Of a DNA stretch of 64,000 nucleotides, positions 16,233 to 23,075 are shown piece by piece. The notes beneath the pieces were generated by a model. The model was not told the DNA's origin and did not search any database. It saw only the letters and a list, made by a program, of their open reading frames with translations. Location of the stretch: NCBI GenBank assembly GCA_031426735.1, contig JASJPK010000049.1:1-64000 (forward strand), written 5' to 3'. The position numbers and the translations under genes are program-made. This DNA comes from PFJX01 sp031426735 (lineage in GTDB: Bacteria > Pseudomonadota > Gammaproteobacteria > Burkholderiales > Thiobacillaceae). The stretch's first letter is position 1; each line of letters opens with the position of its first letter.

Positions 16233-16694
16233 ATGAACAGCCAACCGCGCATCCGCGCCGCCGGCGAAGCCGATCTGGAGGGCATGGTTCTGCTCATCGA
16301 GCGCTTGTTCGCGCTGGAACCGGACTATCCGTTCGACGCCGGGAAAGTGCGCCGCGGCCTCGACCTGTTGCTCGCGCGGCCGGATGCGGCAGTGCTTTGG
16401 GTCGCGGAACGGGATGACCGCCTGGTCGGCATGTGTTCCGCCCAGATCGTCATATCCACGGCCGAAGGCGGGCCGGTGGCCTGGATCGAGGATGTCGTGG
16501 TCAGCCCCGACCAGCGCGGCCAGGGCATCGGCCGCCTGCTGCTGGACGCGGTATCGGCCTGGGCCGTGCGGCGCGGCATCGGCCGCCTGCAATTGCTGGC
16601 GGATGGCGAGAACGCCGCCGCGCTCGGCTTCTATCGCCGCCTGGACTGGCAAACCACCCGAATGATCTGTTTACGCCTGCGACCTGGAGAGTGA
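16233..16694 (+). CDS. GNAT-family N-acetyltransferase in the nif operon
   Basis: The 153-residue protein has the GNAT fold with motif A VVVSPDQRGQGIGRLLLDAV (acetyl-CoA pyrophosphate loop Q/R-x-x-G-x-G/A) and motif B NAAALGFYRRLDW. The substrate is unknown. ATG 16233 is preceded by CGGAGA; an upstream Met at the preceding stop is less likely. It is 14 bp from the previous gene and 1 bp from the next, so it is part of the nif transcript. Confidence 0.85.
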   Translation: MNSQPRIRAAGEADLEGMVLLIERLFALEPDYPFDAGKVRRGLDLLLARPDAAVLWVAERDDRLVGMCSAQIVISTAEGGPVAWIEDVVVSPDQRGQGIGRLLLDAVSAWAVRRGIGRLQLLADGENAAALGFYRRLDWQTTRMICLRLRPGE

Positions 16695-16695
16695 A

Positions 16696-16980
16696 ATGAA
16701 CCAATACAACCTGGGCGACCTCGTTTTCGCCGCCGTCGATCTGCACAACGACCCGCTCGAAGAGAACGGCGAAAGCGGCATCCCCGGCATCGCCGCCAAC
16801 GAACTGCTCGCCGCCGCCGGCACACGCGGCGTCGTGGTCAACGTCGGCCACGCCGAAGCCGATCCGAAACAGGATATTTATCTGGTCCGCTTTGAAACCG
16901 GCCCCGACGGCAACCTGGCCGAACCGATCGGCTGCCTGGCCGAAGAAATCGGCTACGGGGATCGGCCCCCCAATGAGTGA
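16696..16980 (+). CDS. Small NifZ-domain protein
   Basis: The 94-residue protein shows the NifZ fold signature: LGDLVFAAVDLHND, GTRGVVVNVGHAE, and QDIYLVRFE, ending GCLAEEI. It is shorter than the true NifZ at 20428 and shares the arrangement G-x-V-x-N-V-G then I-Y-x-V-x-F. NifZ is an accessory factor for MoFe-protein P-cluster maturation. Presence of two NifZ-type genes suggests division of labour or a domain variant. It ends the first nif operon, followed by hairpin repeats. Confidence 0.78.
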   Translation: MNQYNLGDLVFAAVDLHNDPLEENGESGIPGIAANELLAAAGTRGVVVNVGHAEADPKQDIYLVRFETGPDGNLAEPIGCLAEEIGYGDRPPNE

Positions 16981-17197
16981 GTGGCGACGCCACTCGTAGG
17001 AGCGCCTTCCAAGGCGCGATTGTTCCTGACATCGCGCCTTGGAAGGCGCTCCTACAACAGGCAGTAGGATGGGCGAAGCGCGGCGCGCCCATCAGCCATT
17101 CCGGGTTGATGGGCGCGCCGCGCTTCGCCCATCCTACGCATCGCTCATCGCCGACCAACGCGGATCGCCAACCGTAGGTCGGCAACCCCTTGCCGAC
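16979..17197. repeat. Cluster of three hairpin repeat types after the first nif operon
   Basis: Three units stand in a row. The first has GAGTGGCG/CGCCACTC (16979-16995) joined to a GTAGGAGCGCCTTCC hairpin (16996-17055). The second is a GTAGGATGGGCG hairpin (17064-17137, long near-perfect arms around ATTCCGGG). The third is GTAGGTCGGCAACC..TTGCCGAC (17174-17197). The first unit recurs at 22419-22496 and the second, shorter, at 37535-37568. The cluster probably ends or insulates the nif transcript. The rest of the 16981-17417 gap holds only the sigma-54 promoter. Confidence 0.8.
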
Positions 17198-17247
17198 AAT
17201 CCTCCTCGCGGCGGAATCGCCGCCAATTCGCCTTGCCATCCCAGCTT

Positions 17248-17263
17248 TGTCGCAAACCCCACC
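17248..17263 (+). promoter_or_regulatory. Degenerate NifA site candidate upstream of nifV
   Basis: TGT (17248-17250) and ACC (17261-17263) are separated by 10 bases, one mismatch from TGT-N10-ACA. The centre is about 130 bp before the predicted start, within the usual activator range. With only six defined bases and one mismatch, chance occurrence is likely. Confidence 0.3.
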
Positions 17264-17358
17264 AAGCCTCCCCGGAAGTCCCTTTCTCGACGCGGGTTGA
17301 AGCCATAAGCAGACCGACTTGTCGTTTTAATTCAGATAGATAGCAGCGTCCCCGGCAC

Positions 17359-17373
17359 TGGCATGCGGCTTGC
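17359..17373 (+). promoter_or_regulatory. Sigma-54 promoter of the nifV operon
   Basis: TGGCATGCGGCTTGC has GG and GC spaced by 10 bases, and the following GA makes the same 17-base core as before nifN. Transcription should begin near 17385, leaving a leader of about 33 nt before the nifV ATG. A perfect NifA site was not found; TGT-N10-ACC at 17248-17263 is a one-mismatch candidate. Confidence 0.83.
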
Positions 17374-17417
17374 GATGACAGATTCATCACAGACCCTCCG
17401 CCCAGACGCCCAACGCC

Positions 17418-18563
17418 ATGACCCGCCACATCATCATCGACGACACCACGCTCCGCGATGGCGAACAGTCCGCCGGGGTGGCGTTCACGCTGGAGGAAAA
17501 GCTCGATATCGCCCGCCGTCTCGGCGCGATGGGCGTGCCGGAACTGGAAGTCGGCATCCCGGCGATGGGCGCCCGCGAAAGCGAGGGTATTCGCGCCGTT
17601 GCCGATCTGGGCCTGAATTCGAAGCTGGTGGTGTGGAGCCGCATGCGCGTCGGCGACATCGAGGCCTGCCGCAATCTGAAGGTGGACCTGATCGACATCT
17701 CGATTTCGGTGTCGGACATCCACATCGCCAAGAAACTGAAAAAGGACCGCGCCTGGGTGCTCGACAGCATCCGCGACATGGTGCCGCGCGCGCTCGATCT
17801 CGGCCTGGACGTCATCGTCGGTTGCGAGGACGCCTCGCGCGCCGACCTCGATTTCCTGCTGCGCGTCGCCGAAACCGCCGAACACGCCGGCGCGCGCCGC
17901 CTGCGTTATGCCGACACGCTGGGCGTGATGGAGCCGTTCGGCGTGCATGAGGTCATCGCCAGCCTGCGTTCGGTGTGCGATCTGGAAATCGAGATGCACG
18001 CGCACGACGATCTCGGTCTGGCCACCGCCAACACCTTGGCCGCCTGCCGCGCCGGGGCGACGCATGTCAACACCACGGTCAACGGACTCGGCGAGCGCGC
18101 CGGCAATGCGCCGCTGGAAGAAGTCGCGCTCGGTCTGACCAAGCTGTACGGCATGCAGACCGGCGTCGATCTGTCGCTCTTCCCGGCCTTGTCCGATGCG
18201 GTCGCCGCGGCGTCCGGGCGGCCCGTGTCGTGGCAGAAAAGCGTGGTCGGCGAAGGCGTGTTCACGCACGAAGCTGGCATCCATGTCGACGGCCTGCTGA
18301 AAGATCCCGACACCTACCAGGCCTTCGATCCTAGCGAAGTCGGTCGCAGCCATACCCTGGTGGTCGGCAAGCATTCCGGCTCGCACGGCATCATGGCCGC
18401 CTATGCGCGCATGGGGCTATCGGTCAGCCCGGCCGAGGCGCGCGAACTGCTGCCCGACATTCGCGCCTTCGCCGAACGCGCCAAGCGTTCCCCGGCCGAC
18501 CATGAACTGGTCTTCCTCTATCAACGCCTGATCGGCCGCGTCGTCGCCGGCGTGGTGCACTGA
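17418..18563 (+). CDS. nifV: Homocitrate synthase NifV
   Basis: NifV condenses acetyl-CoA with 2-oxoglutarate to give homocitrate, the organic ligand of FeMo-co. The 381-residue TIM-barrel protein has DDTTLRDGEQSAGVAF at the start, the metal/catalytic HxH region MHAHDDLGLATANTLAA, and NTTVNGLGERAGNAPLEE. The C-terminal part contains HEAGIHVDGLLKDP and VGKHSGSHGI. Length is normal for NifV and the nif context separates it from LeuA. It heads the second nif operon; cysE follows after 4 nt. Confidence 0.95.
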   Translation: MTRHIIIDDTTLRDGEQSAGVAFTLEEKLDIARRLGAMGVPELEVGIPAMGARESEGIRAVADLGLNSKLVVWSRMRVGDIEACRNLKVDLIDISISVSDIHIAKKLKKDRAWVLDSIRDMVPRALDLGLDVIVGCEDASRADLDFLLRVAETAEHAGARRLRYADTLGVMEPFGVHEVIASLRSVCDLEIEMHAHDDLGLATANTLAACRAGATHVNTTVNGLGERAGNAPLEEVALGLTKLYGMQTGVDLSLFPALSDAVAAASGRPVSWQKSVVGEGVFTHEAGIHVDGLLKDPDTYQAFDPSEVGRSHTLVVGKHSGSHGIMAAYARMGLSVSPAEARELLPDIRAFAERAKRSPADHELVFLYQRLIGRVVAGVVH

Positions 18564-18567
18564 GGCG

Positions 18568-19407
18568 ATGGACATGGACAAAACCTTCACCGTCGGCGTG
18601 GATGCAACTGCGGAACCGGTGCGTGCAAAGGTCGTGTTCGCGACTGACCCCGCCCCTGCGGAAACTCAGCCTCCAAGCCTGTTCACCCTGCTGCGCGAGG
18701 ACGTCGCCTGCGTGTTCCTGCGTGATCCCGCCGCGCGCTCTCGCTTCGAAGTCCTCACCACTTATCCCGGCGTCCACGCGATCCTGCTGCAACGTCTGGC
18801 GCACCGCTTGTGGAAAACCGGGCTGCGCTATCCGGCGCGGCTGTTGTCCTGGTTCGCGCGGCTGGTCACCAATATCGACATCCATCCCGGCGCCACGCTG
18901 GGCCGGCGCTTCTTCATCGACCACGGCGCCGGCGTCGTCATCGGCGAAACCGCCGAGATCGGCGACGACGTCACGCTGTATCACGGCGTCACGCTGGGCG
19001 GCACCACCTGGAACAAGGGCAAACGCCACCCGACGCTGGGCAATGGCGTCGTGATCGGCGCCGGCGCCAAGATCCTCGGCGCCATCAAGTTGGGCGACAG
19101 CGTCCGGGTCGGCGCAAATTCGGTAGTGGTCAAGGACGTGCCGGCGCATCGCACCGTGGTCGGCATCCCCGGCCGCATCGTGCTGCGTTCCGATGAAGAA
19201 GGTCCGGGAGCGCTGGGTATCAACCTCGACCATCACCTGATCCCCGACCCGGTCGGCCGCGCCATCGCCTGTCTGATGGAACGCATCGAGGTGCTGGAGA
19301 AAACCTTGCGCGCGCAAGGCGAAGCGGTGGACAGCCAATGCAGCATCTGTGAAGCCGACGATCTGTGCGGCGCGCAGGTCGCCCACGTCATGAAACAGCA
19401 ACCATAA
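18568..19407 (+). CDS. cysE: Serine O-acetyltransferase (nif-associated CysE)
   Basis: The enzyme makes O-acetylserine for cysteine synthesis, here presumably to supply sulfur for NifS-driven Fe-S cluster assembly. The 279-residue protein has a left-handed beta-helix with hexapeptide repeats (about 100-205): IDIHPGATLGRRFFIDHGAGVVIGETA and GNGVVIGAGAKILGAI. The tail carries CSICEADDLC, which is unusual for housekeeping CysE. In Azotobacter cysE1 also lies between nifV and nifW. A second Met (residue 3) is an equal start candidate. Confidence 0.92.
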   Translation: MDMDKTFTVGVDATAEPVRAKVVFATDPAPAETQPPSLFTLLREDVACVFLRDPAARSRFEVLTTYPGVHAILLQRLAHRLWKTGLRYPARLLSWFARLVTNIDIHPGATLGRRFFIDHGAGVVIGETAEIGDDVTLYHGVTLGGTTWNKGKRHPTLGNGVVIGAGAKILGAIKLGDSVRVGANSVVVKDVPAHRTVVGIPGRIVLRSDEEGPGALGINLDHHLIPDPVGRAIACLMERIEVLEKTLRAQGEAVDSQCSICEADDLCGAQVAHVMKQQP

Positions 19408-19425
19408 GAGAAAACGGGAGTTCCC

Positions 19426-19941
19426 ATGGATTTGATGCAATTCGACCAGACCACGCTCTACTTCGACGATCCGCTGCCGCCCGGCATCGAACCGTTGCTG
19501 CTCGATGCGGCGGCCTGCTACGGCGACGGCGATGCGGAAGCGATGCTGCTGCGCGCCTACTTCCTGGCGCCGGACCAACTCGTCGTGCTGGTCGCGCTGT
19601 ACCGCTATTACTTCTACCAGCACCGCCTGGAAGACGCCCTGCTGGTCGCCGACCGCGCCATGGACGCCGCCGGCCGCCGCCTCGACCTGCCCGCCAAATG
19701 GCAGCAACTGCACCCGGAACACATCGGCCATGCTGTGCTGCGCTCGATGGGCCTGCTGCGTTTCTATCTGCTGGTCTTGAAAGCCGCCGGTTACATCCAT
19801 TTGCGCATGGGCAATTCCAGCACTGGCCAGGCCATGCTGGAGAAACTGGTGGAACTGGACAGCCACGACCGACTCGGCGGCAAAGCGCTGCTCGATGTGA
19901 TCGTGGAAGCGGTTGCCGCCCGCATCGAGGAAGCGGCATGA
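19426..19941 (+). CDS. Nif-cluster helical protein, unknown (171 aa)
   Basis: No named family is recognised. The protein is largely helical, and the segment MLLRAYFLAPDQLVVLVALYRYYFYQHRLEDALLVAD has the A/G-x-x-x-Y spacing of tetratricopeptide-like helical hairpins; a second such segment is VLKAAGYIHLRMGNSSTGQAMLEKLVELD. A protein-protein adaptor role in nitrogenase maturation is a guess from this. GGGAG precedes ATG 19426. It lies 18 bp after cysE and ahead of nifW. Confidence 0.72.
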   Translation: MDLMQFDQTTLYFDDPLPPGIEPLLLDAAACYGDGDAEAMLLRAYFLAPDQLVVLVALYRYYFYQHRLEDALLVADRAMDAAGRRLDLPAKWQQLHPEHIGHAVLRSMGLLRFYLLVLKAAGYIHLRMGNSSTGQAMLEKLVELDSHDRLGGKALLDVIVEAVAARIEEAA

Positions 19942-19952
19942 AATCAACCATC

Positions 19953-19998
19953 GGGTGCGCCCTGCGCATCTCCCCAATGGTGCGCATGGCGCACCCTA
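19953..19998. repeat. GGTGCGC palindromic repeat before nifW
   Basis: GGGTGCGCCCTGCGCAT and GGTGCGCATGGCGCACCC form an inverted pair in the 73-bp gap between the unknown helical protein and nifW. The same family occurs at about 6431 and 22187. It lies inside a co-directional operon and is probably a mobile or REP-like unit rather than a terminator. Confidence 0.7.
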
Positions 19999-20014
19999 CT
20001 TTGAAGGAACCATC

Positions 20015-20425
20015 ATGGACGACCTGACCCTGGACGAAGCGCTGGAAGACCTGGAATCCGCCGAGGACTTCCTGAACTATTTCGGCGTCGACTTCGACGC
20101 CGCCGTGGTTCACGTCAACCGCCTGCACATCCTGCAGCGCTATCACAACTACCTGGCCAAGGCCGGCGCGCTGCCGGAAACCGAAGCGGCGCAACGCGAG
20201 GTCTACACCTCCCTTCTGACGCGCGCCTATCAGGACTTCGTCACCTCCGACGCGCTGACAGAAAAGGTGTTCAAGGTGTTCCACATGCACGAACCGCAAA
20301 CCGCCTTCGTGCCGCTGAGTTCGATCACCTTCGCCACGCACGCGGCAGAAATTCCGGCCGCTGGCGGCTGCGGCTGCGGCAACACCGGCGCCTGCCACAG
20401 TTCCGAGGCCGCTGCGCGGAGCTGA
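20015..20425 (+). CDS. nifW: Nitrogenase-stabilizing/protective protein NifW
   Basis: NifW associates with the MoFe protein and protects it or aids P-cluster maturation. The 136-residue protein starts MDDLTLDEALEDLESAEDFL and contains NYFGVDFDAAVVHVNRLHILQRYHNYL, the family signature. The C-terminal tail (GGCGCGNTGACHSS) has three cysteines and glycines, a feature seen in several NifW proteins. ATG 20015 follows GAAGGA; an upstream in-frame extension runs through a repeat and is rejected. nifZ starts 2 bp after the stop. Confidence 0.92.
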   Translation: MDDLTLDEALEDLESAEDFLNYFGVDFDAAVVHVNRLHILQRYHNYLAKAGALPETEAAQREVYTSLLTRAYQDFVTSDALTEKVFKVFHMHEPQTAFVPLSSITFATHAAEIPAAGGCGCGNTGACHSSEAAARS

Positions 20426-20427
20426 TC

Positions 20428-20880
20428 ATGGAACAACGCTTCGACTTCGGCGTCGCCGTCCGGTTGACGCGCAACGTGCGCAACGACGGCACCTTCCCCG
20501 GCCTGGAGGTGGGCAACCTGCTGATCAAGCGCGGCAGCGTCGGCTACGTGATGAACGTCGGCACCTTCCTGCAGGACCAGATCATCTACACCGTCAACTT
20601 CCTCGACCAGGGCCGCGTCGTCGGTTGTCGCGACGAAGAATTGATCGGCGTCGACGAACCCTGGGTGGAAAGCCGCTTCGAAACACGGGAAAAGGTGAAA
20701 ACCCGGCTGGCGCTGTCGATTCGCGGCGAAATCGCCGTCCCGGCCGGCAGCGAAGGCGAAGTGTTCAAGGTGCTGCGCGATCTGCCGGACGGCGTGCAAT
20801 ACCACGTGCATTTTCCCGGCGGAAAAATGCTGCAGGTGCCGGAAACCCTGCTCGACAGCCCGGAGGAAAACCATGCCTGA
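20428..20880 (+). CDS. nifZ: Nitrogen fixation protein NifZ
   Basis: NifZ helps form the second P-cluster of the MoFe protein. The 150-residue protein has the signature VRNDGTFPGLEVGNLLIKRGSVGYV, GTFLQDQIIYTVNFL and VVGCRDEELI, then an extra C-terminal segment with a repeat of the barrel-like motif (AVPAGSEGEVFKVLRDLPDGVQYHVHF), giving two related halves. It is coupled to nifM by an 8-nt overlap. Confidence 0.94.
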   Translation: MEQRFDFGVAVRLTRNVRNDGTFPGLEVGNLLIKRGSVGYVMNVGTFLQDQIIYTVNFLDQGRVVGCRDEELIGVDEPWVESRFETREKVKTRLALSIRGEIAVPAGSEGEVFKVLRDLPDGVQYHVHFPGGKMLQVPETLLDSPEENHA

Positions 20881-21736
20881 AACCGCCCCTCTCGCCGAAC
20901 TTGCGTATCTCGAACTGAAAACCGCGCAAAGCCTGTTCGGCAAATCGCCGGCCGAACTCGTCGACGTCGAACGCATCAAGGTGCGTAGCCTGGCCGACCG
21001 GCAGTACGGCCTGGAAGCGCGTGTGCTGCGCGCCCCGGAAGCGCGCGACGCGACGGTGCCGCAAGCCAGCCTGGAAGCCGCGCTCGAAGAAATCCGCAAA
21101 CGCTATCCGGAAGAGGATGAATTCAGCGCCGACCTGGCGCGCAACGGCCTCGACTCCGAAGCGTTCGTCGCGGCGCTGGAGCGCGAACTCCGGGTGGAAG
21201 CCATCCTGGAGAAGGTAGGCACGCGCGCGCCGCAGGTGTCCGAAATCGACGTCGAACTGTTCTATCAATTCCACCCGGATCAGTTCCGTCGCCCGGAAAC
21301 CCGGCGCGCCCGCCACATCCTGGTCACCGTCAACCCGGACATGCCGGACAACACCGCCACCGTCGCGCGCGCCCGCATCGAAGCCGTAGCCGCGCGCCTG
21401 GCCAAGAGCCCGAAGCGCTTCGAGGAACAGGCGCTGAAGCACTCGGAATGCCCCACCGCGCTGGAAGGCGGCCGGCTCGGCGACATTCCGCGCGGCCAGC
21501 TTTATCCGGAACTCGATACCGCACTGTTCGCCATGCAAGCCGGCCAGATCAGCGAGGTGCTGGAATCGCCGCTGGGCTATCACCTGCTCCTGTGCGAAAG
21601 CATTCAGGAACAACAGATCCTCAGCCTCAACCAGGCGCGCGCCGCCATCCGCAACATGCTGGAACAACGCCGCAAACGCGTCTGCCAGCAGGCCTGGCTG
21701 AAGCAATTGCAAACCGATCAGCCGCAAGCGGCTTGA
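20873..21736 (+). CDS. nifM: Nitrogenase maturation prolyl isomerase NifM
   Basis: NifM is a parvulin-type peptidyl-prolyl isomerase needed for active Fe protein (NifH). The 287-residue protein has a helical N-terminal SurA-like part and a C-terminal rotamase domain (about 135-260): RRARHILVTVNPD, FEEQALKHSECPTALEGGRLGDIPRGQLYPELDTALF, and ISEVLESPLGYHLLLCE. It overlaps nifZ by 8 nt and precedes the Rrf2 gene by 4 nt, so all belong to one message. Confidence 0.94.
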   Translation: MPETAPLAELAYLELKTAQSLFGKSPAELVDVERIKVRSLADRQYGLEARVLRAPEARDATVPQASLEAALEEIRKRYPEEDEFSADLARNGLDSEAFVAALERELRVEAILEKVGTRAPQVSEIDVELFYQFHPDQFRRPETRRARHILVTVNPDMPDNTATVARARIEAVAARLAKSPKRFEEQALKHSECPTALEGGRLGDIPRGQLYPELDTALFAMQAGQISEVLESPLGYHLLLCESIQEQQILSLNQARAAIRNMLEQRRKRVCQQAWLKQLQTDQPQAA

Positions 21737-21740
21737 AAGA

Positions 21741-22178
21741 ATGCTGCTCAGCCGCGCCAGCCAGTACACCCTGCAAGCGCTGATCTACCTGGCCCGGCAA
21801 CCGCCCGACCAGATGGTCATGGTGAAGGACATGGCGGAAGAACTCGGCCTGCCCGTGTTCTACCTGGGCAAACTGATCCAGGCCCCAGCCCGCGTCGGCT
21901 GGCTGATCACCGCGCGCGGACGCGGCGGCGGCGTCAAACTCAATCCGCAAGCGGAAACCATCACCCTGGTCGACATCCTGCAACTCACCGATGGCCACCG
22001 CGTCACCCGCGAATGCCTGCTCGGCTTCAAAGCCTGCGAAGACGACAGCGCCTGTGTCATGCATTGCAGCTGGAAACCGATCAAACAAGAACTCGTCGAT
22101 GGACTCGGCAGCCACACCCTCGCCACCCTGGCCGCCGCTCCGCTGCCGGCATGGCTGCTGGACAGCCCGGACACGTAG
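21741..22178 (+). CDS. Rrf2-family iron-sulfur transcription regulator
   Basis: The 145-residue protein has the Rrf2 winged helix (SRASQYTLQALIYLARQPP, VFYLGKLIQAPARVGWLITARGRGGGVKL) and a cysteine cluster C-x6-C-x5-C (ECLLGFKACEDDSACVMHC). This cluster is comparable to that of IscR or NsrR, which bind a cluster and sense Fe-S status, NO or oxygen. Its position 4 bp after nifM at the end of the nif operon suggests feedback control of nif or isc-like genes. The target promoters are not identifiable here. Confidence 0.88.
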   Translation: MLLSRASQYTLQALIYLARQPPDQMVMVKDMAEELGLPVFYLGKLIQAPARVGWLITARGRGGGVKLNPQAETITLVDILQLTDGHRVTRECLLGFKACEDDSACVMHCSWKPIKQELVDGLGSHTLATLAAAPLPAWLLDSPDT

Positions 22179-22706
22179 ATTATGCAGAGTGCGCCATGCG
22201 CACCATTTGGACGCGAAATGGTGCGCATGGCGCACCCTACCGGCGCGATTTGCGGCACGCGTCCGATTACTTCGCCCACACGTAGGTGCGAATTCATTCG
22301 CACCTACAACGACGTCAACTGCGGTTCCAACCAGGAAACCTCAGTTGGTCATGTGTATATCGCTCGAAAGCCGCGTGGATAAAGACATGAGAGGTTTTTT
22401 GTCGCGTCACCCACCGGATGAGTGGCGACACCACTCGTAGGAGCGCCTTCCAAGGCGCGATTGTTCCGGACTTCGCGCCTTGGAAGGCGCTCCTACAACA
22501 CCGGCAACTGCGCAAAACAGGTTCAAAGTTCATTCGCACAAACCGGCCGTCCCCACCAACCGGCCTTGCACGGGTCGGAGCCGACCCAGCGGCGTGTTCA
22601 AGATCAAGCCGAATCGTTATGGCTGCGGCTCAGCCCGGAAACGCCGTAGTCGTTGGTCGACGGTGGATTGTCGGCAATGGATTGCCGACCTACTGCTACC
22701 CCCGCT

Positions 22707-22842
22707 GGCACCGGCTCCCCCGAAACGTCGTAGGTCGGCAATCCTTTGCCGACATCCCCCGCTCGCTGCACCGTGGCACCGGCTCCGCCCGAAGCGTCGT
22801 AGGTCGGCAATCCTTTGCCGACATCCCCGCTTCGCCTGATAT
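22707..22842. repeat. Tandem 68-bp repeat, two units
   Basis: Units starting GGCACCGGCTCC at 22707 and 22775 each contain GTAGGTCGGCAATCCTTTGC then CGACATCCCC. The related region at 25370-25420 has only one such unit, so the tandem array here looks like an expansion in this copy. Confidence 0.75.
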
Positions 22843-22892
22843 TGCACCCGGCACCCATGCGCGCCACCAGCTCAGGAACAAGCCTCGTACGG

Positions 22893-23035
22893 GTCGGCCA
22901 TCTGGTTCGGCCATGGCCCGCAATCCGCCTACGAATAATGCCAAGCCATTGAATGAATTGAGCAATAGCCCGTATTTCAGGTCGACCTATTGCTTGCTCT
23001 ACTTGAACTGTGTCTAGCCGCAACCAGTTGGATCG
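22893..23035. repeat. Dispersed ~140-bp repeat, copy 1
   Basis: The unit runs from GTCGGCCATCTGG to CCAGTTGGATCG and includes the stem GAGCAATAG ... CTATTGC and the core CCCGTATTTCAGGTCG. Copies lie at 25490-25604 and 27937-28080, all in the same orientation and each upstream of a plus-strand gene or gene pair. Function unknown. Confidence 0.75.
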
Positions 23036-23075
23036 CGCGCGCCTGAGCGCCGGCGACAGGACAAAGGAGGCAAAC

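Larger units (their letters stand above)
22179..23075. repeat. Repeat-rich intergenic region between rrf2 and the FAD oxidoreductase
   Basis: This 897-bp stretch has no gene that I can support. It contains a GGTGCGCCATGCGCACC inverted pair (22187-22240), a GTAGGAGCGCC hairpin with its GAGTGGCG flank (22419-22496), two tandem 68-bp units with GTAGGTCGGCAATCCTTTGC (period 22707/22775), and copy 1 of a dispersed repeat of about 140 bp (22893-23035). Frames of 60-200 codons crossing it are built from these repeats. Confidence 0.75.

Noticed and set aside
17320..17335. Second NifA site before nifV (TGT-N10-CAG)
   Set aside because: It matches only the left half-site, so it is no better than chance.
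22707..22842. Possible CRISPR array
   Set aside because: Only two units of 68 bp without distinct spacers, the repeated part is a dispersed hairpin, and there are no cas genes.
22418..23017. Open frames of 60-200 codons in the repeat region
   Set aside because: They are assembled from GTAGG hairpins and the dispersed repeat, and similar frames recur wherever the repeats occur.
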